From NCBI GenBank assembly GCA_017545365.1, contig JAFWOP010000043.1:1-62944 (forward strand): a stretch of DNA of 62,944 bases, read 5' to 3'. Every line of letters starts with the position of its first letter. Position 1 is the stretch's first letter. This document shows positions 25,928 to 35,193 of the stretch, in pieces. The stretch comes from Bacteroidales bacterium (GTDB lineage: Bacteria > Bacteroidota > Bacteroidia > Bacteroidales > P3). Both the position numbers and the translations under genes were made by a program. The notes under the pieces are model-generated. The model had not been told where the DNA came from and did no database searches. It was given only the letters and a program-made list of their open reading frames with translations.

Positions 25928-26908
25928 ATGTCTAACTTTGCGCTTATCGGAGCAGCAGGCTACATAGCCCCGCGTCACCTCAAAGCTATCGCCGACACCC
26001 ACAACGACCTCCTGGCAGCCTATGACAAGTTCGACAGCGTAGGTCGCCTGGACAGCTTCTTCCCCAACTGCTCCTTCTTTATCGAGCAGGAACAATTCGA
26101 CCGTTTCTGCTCAAAACAGCAACGCACCGACAACCCCCTCCACTGGATATCGGTCTGCACCCCCAACTACACCCATGACGCCTTCATCCGCTACGGCCTC
26201 CGCCTAGGCTGCAATGTGATTTGCGAGAAGCCCCTGGTCCTCAATCCTTACAATATCGACAACCTCATCGACCTAGAGAAAGAGTCGGGACATGAGGCAT
26301 ACACCATACTACAGCTGCGACTCCACGACTCCATCGTCGCTTTGAAGAAGAAGGTGGATGAAGGCCCCAAGGACAAGGTGTATGACGTGGACCTCACCTA
26401 TATCACCTCTCGTGGCCGCTGGTACTACACCTCCTGGAAGGGGGATGTGCACAAGAGCGGCGGTGTGGCCACCAACATCGGAGTTCATTTCTATGACATG
26501 CTCCAGTGGATTTTTGGACCCGTACGGAAGAATATCGTCCATGTGATGTCGCACGACCGTGTGGCGGGTTACTTGGAGCTGCAACAGGCGCGTGTGCGCT
26601 ATTTCCTGAGCATCAATGCCGAATGCCTCCCGCCCAATGCGGTAGAGGGGGAGAAACGGACTTTCCGCACCATCACCATCGATGGCGACGAGTTTGAGTT
26701 CAGCCAAGGCTTCACCGAACTGCACACCCGCAGCTACGAGGAGATTCTGGCGGGTCGCGGCTTCCGCATCAGCGAGGCGCGCAACTGCATCCAGATAGTC
26801 AGCGACATCCGCCACTCCACCCCCATCGGGCTCAAAGGCGACTATCACCCGCTGGCAAAGCTGCCACAAGCCCCCCACCCCTTCGGTTGGGACGATATGA
26901 AGTACTGA
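25928..26908 (+). CDS. UDP-GlcNAcA 3-dehydrogenase (WbpB/WlbA-like), Gfo/Idh/MocA family
   Basis: A 326-residue oxidoreductase beginning FALIGAAGYIAPRHLKAIADT, the distinctive WbpB/WlbA start, with EKP motif NVICEKPLVLNPYNID (about residues 100-115) and the active-site region SGGVATNIGVHFYDMLQWIFG. WbpB oxidises C3 of UDP-N-acetylglucosaminuronic acid to the 3-keto sugar, which the aminotransferase then uses. It follows the WbpA-like gene by 29 bases and is followed after one base by a glycosyltransferase gene. The length and C-terminal end (DDMKY) fit the WbpB group. Confidence 0.92.
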   Translation: MSNFALIGAAGYIAPRHLKAIADTHNDLLAAYDKFDSVGRLDSFFPNCSFFIEQEQFDRFCSKQQRTDNPLHWISVCTPNYTHDAFIRYGLRLGCNVICEKPLVLNPYNIDNLIDLEKESGHEAYTILQLRLHDSIVALKKKVDEGPKDKVYDVDLTYITSRGRWYYTSWKGDVHKSGGVATNIGVHFYDMLQWIFGPVRKNIVHVMSHDRVAGYLELQQARVRYFLSINAECLPPNAVEGEKRTFRTITIDGDEFEFSQGFTELHTRSYEEILAGRGFRISEARNCIQIVSDIRHSTPIGLKGDYHPLAKLPQAPHPFGWDDMKY

Positions 26909-26909
26909 C

Positions 26910-28058
26910 ATGCCCGCCCGCGTCTGCCATATCACCAGCGTCCATCCTGCCAACGATGTGCGCATCCTCTACAAGGAATGCCACTCGCTGGCACAACAAT
27001 ACGACACCTACCTTCTTGCCCCCAACGTAAGCGACAGCCTCGTGGAAGGTGTCCATATCGTCGGTGTCCCCCTCTCGTCCCATCGGCTCCGGCGGCAGAT
27101 GCAGCTGGGACGTGTGCTGAGGAAGGCACTCGCACTGAACGCCGACATCTACCATCTGCACGACCCCGAGCTTATGCCGGTGGGGCTAAGAATACGCAGC
27201 CATGGGAAGAAGGTGATTTTCGACTCACACGAGGATGTGCCTATGCAGCTGCTCACCAAGGAGTACTTGCCCCGCTGGAGCCGCAAGCCGCTGTCGAGAC
27301 TGTATGCCCTGTGGGAACGACACTGCCTGTCGCGCTACGATGCCCTCATCACCGTCACCCCTTCGATACTGGAACGGCTGCAGCACATCAACCCCAACAG
27401 CGTGATGGTGACCAACTACCCGCGCTACCAGGCTCTACCCCACAGCTATGGCCGTGAGGGGCAACAGTATGTGTGCTTTGCTGGCGAGGTGGCAGAACGC
27501 TACATGCACCATGTGGTGCTTGGGAGCCTCCGTCTCACCACGGCGAACTACCTTTTGGCAGGGCGGGTGTTCGTCGACTCTTACTTCCGGCAGCTGCAAC
27601 AGTCCGACCAATGGTCACGTGTCGAGTACTTGGGTGTGCTCCCTCCCGATAAGGTAGGCGGCCTCTACCAGCGTGCCGACGTGGGGCTGGTACTCTTGGA
27701 CTACTCGCCCAATGTCGGCTACCACAAAGGGACGCTGGGGGTGTTGAAGATGTTCGAGTACATGATGGCGGGCCTCCCTGTGGTGGCCACCGACTTTGAG
27801 CTGTGGAAAGAGATTGTGGAGGGACAGCAGTGCGGCATCTGCGTCAACCCCCACGACCCCCAGGCTGTCGCCGCCGCCGTCAACCACATCCTCAGCCACC
27901 CCGACATAGCACAACAGATGGGCAACAACGGCCGCAAGGCGGTGGAGACCCTCTACAACTGGGCCACACAGGAGCCAGTCCTTCTCGGGCTATACGAGAG
28001 GGTTCTCGGAAACCTCCTGCCCCATCCCAATATCCCCCCATACTCAACTCTCAATTAA
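26910..28058 (+). CDS. Glycosyltransferase, GT4-like
   Basis: A 382-residue GT-B glycosyltransferase. The N-terminal half (VCHITSVHPANDVRILYKECHSLA) and the C-terminal donor-binding half (KMFEYMMAGLPVVATDFELWKEIVEG) with the family E-x7-E region (KGTLGVLKMFEYMMAGLPVV) place it in family GT4. It presumably adds one sugar of the surface-glycan repeat from a nucleotide donor on the cytoplasmic side. It lies between the WbpB and WbpE homologues, one base after the former and 10 bases before the latter. Confidence 0.88.
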   Translation: MPARVCHITSVHPANDVRILYKECHSLAQQYDTYLLAPNVSDSLVEGVHIVGVPLSSHRLRRQMQLGRVLRKALALNADIYHLHDPELMPVGLRIRSHGKKVIFDSHEDVPMQLLTKEYLPRWSRKPLSRLYALWERHCLSRYDALITVTPSILERLQHINPNSVMVTNYPRYQALPHSYGREGQQYVCFAGEVAERYMHHVVLGSLRLTTANYLLAGRVFVDSYFRQLQQSDQWSRVEYLGVLPPDKVGGLYQRADVGLVLLDYSPNVGYHKGTLGVLKMFEYMMAGLPVVATDFELWKEIVEGQQCGICVNPHDPQAVAAAVNHILSHPDIAQQMGNNGRKAVETLYNWATQEPVLLGLYERVLGNLLPHPNIPPYSTLN

Positions 28059-28068
28059 TAAGATAACT

Positions 28069-29262
28069 ATGGAATTCAGAGACTTAAAAAAGCAGTATCA
28101 AATGCTCAAAGGCGACATCGACCAGGCGATGGCAGACGTTGCGGCTTCGGGAGCATTCATCATGGGCGAACCCGTACAGCAGTTGGAGCAAGAGTTGGCA
28201 GCATACGTAGGTGTGAAGCACTGCATCTCCTGCGCCAACGGCACCGACGCCCTCACCCTTGCCCTGAAAGCACTGGGAGTGGGCAAAGGGGATGCGGTGT
28301 TCGTGCCCGACTTCACCTTCTTCGCCACCGCCGAAGTGGTGGCACTGGAGGGCGCCACCCCGGTGTTCGTGGATGTGGACCCCGCCACCTTCAATATGGA
28401 CCCCAAAAGTTTGGACGACGCCATCCGTTCGGTCCATGACCATCTGACGCTGCGTCCCCGTGCGGTCATCGCCGTCGACCTCTTCGGGCTGCCCGCCAAC
28501 TACCCCCAGCTGCGCACCATCACCAAGCGTGAAGGCATGTACCTCATCGAAGACGGCGCACAAGGCTTTGGCGGTAGCATCAGGCTGCCCAAACCGTTGG
28601 GCGAAGGCTGGCTCAGTGCCAAGGCGTGCAGCTTCGGCGACATATCCACCACCTCCTTCTTCCCCGCCAAGCCTCTGGGATGCTACGGCGACGGAGGGGC
28701 TGTGTTTACCGACAACGACGAGTGGGCGTCGCTCATCCAGTCCTACCGTGTGCATGGTAAGGGCAGCTACAAATACGACAATGTCCGCATAGGCCTCAAC
28801 TCACGCCTCGACACCCTCCAAGCCGCCATCCTCAAGGTGAAATTCAAGGCCTTCAGAGAACACGAGCTGGCTGACGTGAACCGCGTGGCCGACTACTACA
28901 CCCAGCTCATCTCCGGCATGACCAAGTTTATCAAGAAGGAGATACGCATCACCACGCCCCACATCCCCGAGAACTACACCAGCAGTTGGGCGCAGTACAC
29001 CATACAGCTTAGCGTCCCTTCAGGCAACGGCACCTTCAACCGCAGCGCCTTACAGGCCAAGCTGAAGGCCAAAGGCATCCCCTCGATGGTCTATTATCCC
29101 ACACCCATGAGTGCCCAAACGGCCTTCAAAGAGAACCACAAGTTTGCACTCACGCCCCATGCCCGCCAACTGGCCGACAGCGTGCTCTCCCTACCCATGC
29201 ACCCCTATCTCACGCGCGAAGAGGTGAGGCTGGTGGTCGAAAGCCTCATCAACAGCCTATAA
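28069..29262 (+). CDS. DegT/DnrJ/EryC1 aminotransferase (WbpE/WlbC-like)
   Basis: A 397-residue PLP-dependent sugar aminotransferase. The start FRDLKKQYQMLKGDIDQAM and GAFIMGEPVQQLEQELAAYVG are typical of WbpE/WlbC. Motifs are SCANGTDALTLAL, the cofactor-binding IEDGAQGFGG (aspartate) and the PLP lysine in TTSFFPAKPLGCYGDGG. In the pathway it moves an amino group from glutamate to C3 of the 3-keto uronic acid made by WbpB. The family's substrate range is broad, but its place in the operon with WbpA and WbpB homologues points to this role. The later acetyltransferase (WbpD) and epimerase (WbpI) are not in the window. Confidence 0.9.
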   Translation: MEFRDLKKQYQMLKGDIDQAMADVAASGAFIMGEPVQQLEQELAAYVGVKHCISCANGTDALTLALKALGVGKGDAVFVPDFTFFATAEVVALEGATPVFVDVDPATFNMDPKSLDDAIRSVHDHLTLRPRAVIAVDLFGLPANYPQLRTITKREGMYLIEDGAQGFGGSIRLPKPLGEGWLSAKACSFGDISTTSFFPAKPLGCYGDGGAVFTDNDEWASLIQSYRVHGKGSYKYDNVRIGLNSRLDTLQAAILKVKFKAFREHELADVNRVADYYTQLISGMTKFIKKEIRITTPHIPENYTSSWAQYTIQLSVPSGNGTFNRSALQAKLKAKGIPSMVYYPTPMSAQTAFKENHKFALTPHARQLADSVLSLPMHPYLTREEVRLVVESLINSL

Positions 29263-29279
29263 CGACATAGCTGCCCGCC

Positions 29280-30500
29280 GTGAACATCCTGATGATAAGC
29301 CACTATGCCGGCGCGCCACAATACGGCATGGAATTCCGCTCCTTCTACATGGCCCGCGAATGGGTGCGAATGGGGCACCAGGTGTGTGTCGTAGGAGCGT
29401 CCTTTTCCCACCTTCGCCACCGTCAGCCGTCGGCCACATCCGAAGTGATTGAGGGCATCCGCTATCACTGGCTGCCCACACGCAGCTATCAGGGCAACGG
29501 GATGGCACGGGTGATGACCATGTTCCAGTTCGTCCTCCGAGTCTTCCTGCGTATGGACAAGTGGGTCAGCTTCCAACCCGACGTGGTGGTCGCCTCGTCG
29601 GTCTACACCTTCGACATATACCCCTGCCGCCGCATAGCCCGCAAGACGGGCGCACGACTGGTGTATGAGGTGCATGACCTGTGGCCCCTGTCGCCGATGA
29701 TTATTGGCGGCTACTCCCGTCTGCACCCCTTTATATGGCTTCTGCAACGGGGCGAAAACTATGCCTACCGCCATTGCGACAAGGTGGTGTCCATCATCGA
29801 CAAAGCCTACCCCCACATGCAGCGTCATGGGCTGGCAGCGGAGAAATTCTGCTGTATTCCCAATGGTTTTCTGCTCGAAGAATGGGACTGCGGATGTCAG
29901 AAGCCGCTACCGGAGAGCCACCGGCTCCTGCTACGGCAGCTTCACGACCAAGGCAAAGTGGTGGTAGGGTTCGCCGGAGGCCACACCCAATCCACCGCGC
30001 TACACATACTCATCGATGCCGCCAAGCAGCTACATCACCATGAGATGCTGGCATTTGTACTGGTTGGCCAAGGACCGCAGAAAGACGAGCTGATGGCTAC
30101 GGTTCGACAGGACAGCCTGACCAACGTACACTTCCTCCCCCCCGTCGAAAAACGGCAGATACCCTCCTTGCTGCAACTATTCGACATCGGCTATGCCGGC
30201 GGGGTGCACAGCCCACTGCACCAATACGGCACTTCGTTCAACAAGGTCACCGACTACATGATGGCAGCCATACCCGTCCTGTTCTCGGTCGACGAACCCC
30301 ACAGCCTGGTAGAACGGGTAGGCTGCGGCATCCAGGTGGAGGCCGAAAACCCTCAGCAGGTGAGCAACGCCCTGACCACATTGGCACAAATGAGTCGCGA
30401 AGCACGCTCCGAAATGGGAGCCAGAGGCCGCGCCTACGCCCTCGCCCATCTCGAATACCACACCTTGGCACAACAATTCATCGACGAATTAACCCACTAG
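29280..30500 (+). CDS. Glycosyltransferase, GT4 (WbuB-like)
   Basis: A 406-residue GT-B glycosyltransferase starting at a GTG codon (MNILMISHYAGAPQYGMEFR), chosen because it gives the normal WbuB-type N terminus and stands 17 bases after the preceding gene. Conserved stretches are EVHDLWPLSPMIIGG, VVSIIDKAYPHMQRHG, IPNGFLLEEWD, and the donor site GTSFNKVTDYMMAAIPVLFS. WbuB relatives transfer FucNAc or QuiNAc type sugars, which would fit the CapD-like dehydratase of this locus. It ends 8 bases before the FAD oxidoreductase gene. Confidence 0.88.
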   Translation: MNILMISHYAGAPQYGMEFRSFYMAREWVRMGHQVCVVGASFSHLRHRQPSATSEVIEGIRYHWLPTRSYQGNGMARVMTMFQFVLRVFLRMDKWVSFQPDVVVASSVYTFDIYPCRRIARKTGARLVYEVHDLWPLSPMIIGGYSRLHPFIWLLQRGENYAYRHCDKVVSIIDKAYPHMQRHGLAAEKFCCIPNGFLLEEWDCGCQKPLPESHRLLLRQLHDQGKVVVGFAGGHTQSTALHILIDAAKQLHHHEMLAFVLVGQGPQKDELMATVRQDSLTNVHFLPPVEKRQIPSLLQLFDIGYAGGVHSPLHQYGTSFNKVTDYMMAAIPVLFSVDEPHSLVERVGCGIQVEAENPQQVSNALTTLAQMSREARSEMGARGRAYALAHLEYHTLAQQFIDELTH

Positions 30501-30508
30501 CTCCCATC

Positions 30509-33382
30509 ATGCCCATCCAAATTCTGACCGACAGTACCCACAGAATAGCCTATGCCACCGACGCCTCTGCCTACCGCGAGCTGCCTTTGGGCGTAGCCTA
30601 TCCGAAAAACGAACTCGAGCTGGTCGAACTCATCCACGAAGCCCGTCGGCGCAACACCTGCCTTATCCCACGTGCTGGCGGCACCAGCATCGCCGGGCAG
30701 GTGGTCGGGAACGGCATCGTGGTGGACATGAGCCGCCACTTCAACCACATCCTATGCTTTAACCAAGAGGAGCGATGGGTGTGGGTGGAACCCGGCGTGG
30801 TGCGCGACGAACTGAACATCTTCCTCAAACCCTACGGCCTCTTCTTCAGCCCCGAGACCTCCACCAGCAACCGCTGCTGCATCGGTGGCATGGTGGGAAA
30901 CAACTCCTGCGGCACCCACTCGCTCGTATACGGCAGCACCCGCCACCACGTATTGGAAATCAAAGGACTCCTCAGCGACGGCACCTCTTTCAGCACACGC
31001 CACAGCGACGAAGGCCCCCTGTTTCAGAAAATCACCGCCCAACTCAAAGGATGGGCATCCGACCCCTACACCAGAAAACTCATAACCGACAACTACCCCG
31101 ACCCCTCACTGCGCCGTCGCAGCTGCGGCTACGCCATCGACGAAGGCATTGCCCCCCTCGTCAGCGGGCAAGACCTCATGCCCGACCTCAACGCCATTAT
31201 CACTGGCTCGGAGGGGACACTCTGCCTTATCACTGCCGTCAAACTGTCGCTCGACCCCCTGCCCTCAGAACATAAGATGGTGTTGTGCGCTCACTGCAAA
31301 GACCTGCCTCAAAGCTATCAGGCCAACCTCATAGCACTGCGCCACCACCCTGTCGCAGTAGAACTCATGGATGGTAAAATACTGGAGCTCTGCCGCAACA
31401 ACCGCACTCAAGACCGCAACCGTTTCTTCATCGAAGGCGAACCGGGGGCACTCCTCATTGCCGAGTTCAACGGCGAGGACATGAACACCCATGCCGACAC
31501 CCTCGAACGGGAACTGATGGAGAGAGGCCTGGCCTACCATTGCAGCAGGGTATATGGCAACGACATCAACCGCGTGTGGGCCTTGCGCAAAGCTGGGCTC
31601 GGAGTCCTCACCGGCACTCTGGGTGACGACAAACCCATCGGTGTCGTGGAAGACACCGCCGTAGCACCCGAACGGCTCCCCCAATATCTTGACGAATTCC
31701 AACAGATGATGGAACGGCACGGACTGAGCTGCGTATACTATGGCCACATCAGCACCGGCGAACTGCACCTCCGCCCTATCCTGAACATCAAGAAAGAGAA
31801 CGACCGTCGACTGTTCCGACAGGTGGCAGAGGAAACCGCCCTGCTGGTGAAGAAACACCACGGGTGCCTCAGCGGCGAACATGGCGACGGAAGATTGCGG
31901 GGCGAATTCATTCCCCTAGTCTATGGCAACGAGGTGTACCAGCTCATGCGGCAGCTGAAACAATGCTGGGACCCCGACGGGGTGTTCAACCAAGGCAAAA
32001 TTGTGGACGCTCCGCCCATGGATCAGTCGCTGCGATACGATGTCGGTCAGCACTATGTGTGCGACGACACCGACCTCATGTGCCGTATCGAACAATGCAA
32101 TGGAGCTGGCGACTGCCGCAAAAGCAACACCATCGGAGGCACCATGTGCCCCACCTTCAAGGTCACCAGGGACGAGCTGATGTCCACCCGTGCCCGTGCC
32201 AACATCTTGCGCGAGGTGCTCACCCGTGGGCTGCCCAAGGAGGACGCCCCCGTGATTGAAGAATTGCTCAGCAGCTGCCTGGCATGCAAGGGATGCAAAG
32301 GCGAATGCCCCTCCAATGTGGACATGACCCGCATCAGGGCCCAGGTGCTCCAGATGCATCACGACAAGCATGGCACTCCGCTGCGCAGCTGGATGGTGTC
32401 CCGTATGGCCATGGTGGAACAGCTGGGGCATCTCGTATACCCTATCTACAACTTCTGTGCCTCCAACCCCCTGATTTCTTCCATCATCAAGCGGATAGTC
32501 TCTTTCGCACCCCAACGCAGCATACCCTCCCTCAGCCCTAAAACCATGCGGCAGCTGATTGGCAAAGCCGCAGCCTCGGCATCAACAGCCGCCACGAACC
32601 GCAAAGTATACCTCTTCGCCGACGAGTTCACCGACATGCAGGAAGCCCACCTCGGTCTGACCTTCGCACAACTGCTCACCGCTCTCGGCTACCAGGTGGT
32701 CGTCCCCAAGACTGTCGAAAGCGGACGCGCCGCCATCTCCAAAGGCTGCCTACGCCTAGCAACCCGTTATGCCAAGGAAAACATCCGGCTGCTACGCGAC
32801 ATCATCACCGACGATGCCCCCCTGGTGGGCATAGAACCCAGCTGCATACTCACTTTCCGCGACGAATACCCCTACCTGGTACCTGAAGACATGCGGCCTG
32901 ATGCCGACCGGCTGGCGAAGAACTGCCTCCTTTACGACGAATTCATCATGCGTGAAGTGGCCAAAGGCAATATCACACCCCAACAGTTTCGAAGTACCCC
33001 AGTGGAGATATGGCTGCACGGCCACTGCCATCAGAAGTCGCTGGTAGGCATCGAAAAGACTGTCGCCATGCTGCGTCTGCTTCCCAACAGCCAGCTCCAC
33101 ACCATACCCTCCAGCTGCTGCGGCATGGCGGGGTCATTCGGCTATGAACAGGAGCATTACCGCACCTCCCTCGCCATCGGTGAGATGGTGCTGTTCCCAG
33201 CCGTCCGCAAAGCGATGCGCCAGCACGACATACACCCCACCATCCCCACAATCGTAGCCGCTCCCGGCACCTCCTGCCGACAACAGATACTCGACGGCAC
33301 AGGCATCCACGCCGTCCACCCCATTGAGATTATGTACAAATGGCTTGAAAATAGTCAAGGTGAGGCAACCAGAACCTCTTAA
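30509..33382 (+). CDS. FAD-linked oxidase fused to iron-sulfur and CCG domains (D-2-hydroxyacid dehydrogenase type)
   Basis: A 957-residue enzyme combining a PCMH-type FAD-binding domain (about 20-250; RAGGTSIAGQVVGNG, GGMVGNNSCGTHSLVYG), an FAD-oxidase C-terminal domain (about 260-500; YYGHISTGELHLRP, SGEHGDGRLRGEF), two ferredoxin-like cysteine groups (RIEQCNGAGDCRKSNTIGG and CLACKGCKGECPSNVD) and a CCG/heterodisulfide-reductase-like part (GHCHQKS, SSCCGMAGSFG). Relatives are D-lactate and D-2-hydroxyglutarate dehydrogenases (YdiJ, Dld). It would pass electrons to quinones from a D-hydroxyacid. Its position at the end of a glycan operon, 8 bases after a glycosyltransferase, is unexpected; a link to glycan chemistry is possible but unproven. 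WbpB enzymes release 2-hydroxyglutarate when they recycle NADH, so this protein could reoxidise that by-product. Confidence 0.88.
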   Translation: MPIQILTDSTHRIAYATDASAYRELPLGVAYPKNELELVELIHEARRRNTCLIPRAGGTSIAGQVVGNGIVVDMSRHFNHILCFNQEERWVWVEPGVVRDELNIFLKPYGLFFSPETSTSNRCCIGGMVGNNSCGTHSLVYGSTRHHVLEIKGLLSDGTSFSTRHSDEGPLFQKITAQLKGWASDPYTRKLITDNYPDPSLRRRSCGYAIDEGIAPLVSGQDLMPDLNAIITGSEGTLCLITAVKLSLDPLPSEHKMVLCAHCKDLPQSYQANLIALRHHPVAVELMDGKILELCRNNRTQDRNRFFIEGEPGALLIAEFNGEDMNTHADTLERELMERGLAYHCSRVYGNDINRVWALRKAGLGVLTGTLGDDKPIGVVEDTAVAPERLPQYLDEFQQMMERHGLSCVYYGHISTGELHLRPILNIKKENDRRLFRQVAEETALLVKKHHGCLSGEHGDGRLRGEFIPLVYGNEVYQLMRQLKQCWDPDGVFNQGKIVDAPPMDQSLRYDVGQHYVCDDTDLMCRIEQCNGAGDCRKSNTIGGTMCPTFKVTRDELMSTRARANILREVLTRGLPKEDAPVIEELLSSCLACKGCKGECPSNVDMTRIRAQVLQMHHDKHGTPLRSWMVSRMAMVEQLGHLVYPIYNFCASNPLISSIIKRIVSFAPQRSIPSLSPKTMRQLIGKAAASASTAATNRKVYLFADEFTDMQEAHLGLTFAQLLTALGYQVVVPKTVESGRAAISKGCLRLATRYAKENIRLLRDIITDDAPLVGIEPSCILTFRDEYPYLVPEDMRPDADRLAKNCLLYDEFIMREVAKGNITPQQFRSTPVEIWLHGHCHQKSLVGIEKTVAMLRLLPNSQLHTIPSSCCGMAGSFGYEQEHYRTSLAIGEMVLFPAVRKAMRQHDIHPTIPTIVAAPGTSCRQQILDGTGIHAVHPIEIMYKWLENSQGEATRTS

Positions 33383-33407
33383 CCCTGATTATATGAAGTT
33401 AATATCT

Positions 33408-33480
33408 GATTGCTTGATTGTTTGAGTATTTTGACCGCGTCAGCACTCAAGCATTCACACATTCAAGCAATCAAGCAATC
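33408..33480. terminator. Long bidirectional terminator-like inverted repeat
   Basis: GATTGCTTGATTG (33408-33420) pairs perfectly with CAATCAAGCAATC (33468-33480), with further partial pairing inward. On the plus strand it is followed by TTTTTCTTTG. It separates the convergent oxidoreductase and flippase genes; its right arm overlaps the last bases of the flippase gene. Confidence 0.75.
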
Positions 33481-34790
33481 TTTTTCTTTGTTTTTCGCGC
33501 GTAACGGCTGGTAAGCACAATACTCAGCAGATACGCCGAGCACCGTAATACAGAGAACAGCACCAACGTCGCTTTCACCGACCCCAACAGCTCGCCCCCT
33601 ATCCACACCGCTGCAAGGGTGGTGACGGCAAAATAAAGCTGCCAAAAAAAGAAGTCGCGCTGCCTGTCTGCCACCACAAACATGCCGCTCAACGAGTTGG
33701 ACACAAACATCACCACCATCGCAGGGGCTATTATTTGAGCATACACCCCTGCCAGACGCCATTCCTCACCGCCCAAAAACAGGCGGGTCAGCGACGGCAG
33801 GAACCACTCCAACAACAAAAAAGCACCCACACCGATGGCCGTCAGGCTCCACATCACTTTCTTGAAACTAGCCCAACACTCACCCTTCTCGCGATACTCC
33901 TCTGCGGCACGCTGACGGTAGACATCACCCACCGACGTACTCACAATATTAATCGGAACAGAGAACAGAGCCATCGCCATTGAGAAATAGCCCGCCTCGC
34001 TGTCGCCGAAATAGGCTGCAACAAACAGCACCGGCAAAGCCTGCCCAATCGAATTGAGCAGCCTTCCGGGCATGTTGTACAGCGGATATTCCTTATACTC
34101 CGCCGCACAGCTCCGAATCCCACCCCATCGAGCCTGAGAGAACACATCCCTATCCTTCACCCACGCCCTAACAGCACACCCTGCAGCAGAAACAAAACGG
34201 CCTATCAAGTCACCCACCACGAGTCCTTGCGAACTCATCTTCACGAAACCGAAGAGGGTCTTGTTGAGCACAATCGCGCCAGAATTAACTATCTTATTTG
34301 TAGCCAATGCCTTGAACCGTGCGGCTCTCACACACCACTCGTTATAAACATTGAACACTATTACAAAAAAAGCCGCCAAAGGGCACACCCACAACCAGTC
34401 GCCCACCGCCTCACTTTTAAACCATGAACCCACGGCCGAAGGCAGCACCCACAGGCTCAAGGACTCACACAGCAGCATCGACCCCAATCCGAGCAGCACG
34501 GCAAGCAATGCCAGATGGGCCGCCTGCAACCGCTCCTCCACCACCACCAACGCCGCCTCATATCGGCCCGACCCCACAACCGACAACACCGTAATAATGG
34601 AAGTGATAGAAGCCAGCAACCCGAATTGGTCGGCTGCATAGATCCGTCCCAAAACAGGATAAAACAGAAAAGGCAGCACCTGCGCCAACGCCACCCCACC
34701 CGAAAGGGTTAGGCCGTTCTTAAAAAAGGTGCTACTCTTAATCTTGGCTAACAATTCCACCTTAAAAAAATTGAAAGTTGAGGGTGACAA
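33471..34790 (-). CDS. Oligosaccharide flippase (Wzx-like, MOP superfamily)
   Basis: A 439-residue polytopic membrane protein with about twelve hydrophobic helices. The N-terminal GLTLSGGVALAQVLPFLFYPVLGRIYAADQFG is typical of the polysaccharide_synt/Wzx flippases, and the middle helices (LLNSIGQALPVLFVAAYFGDSEAGYFSMA) follow the family pattern. It moves undecaprenyl-linked repeat units across the inner membrane, serving the adjacent glycan genes although it is encoded on the opposite strand. The 150 bases upstream (34791-34940) hold no clear TAnnTTTGC box. Confidence 0.87.
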   Translation of the reverse strand: MSPSTFNFFKVELLAKIKSSTFFKNGLTLSGGVALAQVLPFLFYPVLGRIYAADQFGLLASITSIITVLSVVGSGRYEAALVVVEERLQAAHLALLAVLLGLGSMLLCESLSLWVLPSAVGSWFKSEAVGDWLWVCPLAAFFVIVFNVYNEWCVRAARFKALATNKIVNSGAIVLNKTLFGFVKMSSQGLVVGDLIGRFVSAAGCAVRAWVKDRDVFSQARWGGIRSCAAEYKEYPLYNMPGRLLNSIGQALPVLFVAAYFGDSEAGYFSMAMALFSVPINIVSTSVGDVYRQRAAEEYREKGECWASFKKVMWSLTAIGVGAFLLLEWFLPSLTRLFLGGEEWRLAGVYAQIIAPAMVVMFVSNSLSGMFVVADRQRDFFFWQLYFAVTTLAAVWIGGELLGSVKATLVLFSVLRCSAYLLSIVLTSRYARKTKKKIA

Positions 34791-34940
34791 AGAATTGAAT
34801 AAGAAAAACTTAAGTTACTACTTCGTCCTTTCTGGGCTCTAACAACCTATAAAGAACCCCCATTCATACTAAACTTTTCCCCTAACCACCCTAATGGCGG
34901 GGAACAGAGCTTGAAAAGGCTGCCGATTATTTCTACAGCA

Positions 34941-35159
34941 TCAGTCCTCTTCTCTGCAATACTTCACAATGATGCTGATGCTGTCCGAAGCCATATATTC
35001 GAGCGTGTCGATGCACCCGCCGCCCGGCTGGACTGGTTCGTAGCTATAGGCATCATTGTAGTTGAGCCGTTTGGTGACGCAGGCACACCGCTTCTCTTTG
35101 CATGAACTTGCCACTACAAGGAGGGCAATCAGGCTTAATAATACAAGTATCTTCTTCAT
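34941..35159 (-). CDS. Small cysteine-rich lipoprotein
   Basis: A 72-residue lipoprotein: a signal peptide with lipobox VASSCK (Cys20), then a short mature part with five more cysteines (KRCACVTKR, GGGCIDTLEY, VKYCREED). The paired cysteines suggest disulfides or metal binding. It lies 34 bases downstream of lpxA on the same strand and may be the last gene of the LysM-lpxC-lpxA transcript. I do not recognise the family. Confidence 0.65.
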   Translation of the reverse strand: MKKILVLLSLIALLVVASSCKEKRCACVTKRLNYNDAYSYEPVQPGGGCIDTLEYMASDSISIIVKYCREED

Positions 35160-35193
35160 ATTATTGATTATTAACTATTTCTTGTTATAATAT

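Noticed and set aside
24624..30500. The operon as a sialic acid or legionaminic acid pathway
   Set aside because: The enzymes needed for those sugars (NeuB-type synthase, CMP transferase) are absent, and the three sugar enzymes match the WbpA-B-E set instead.
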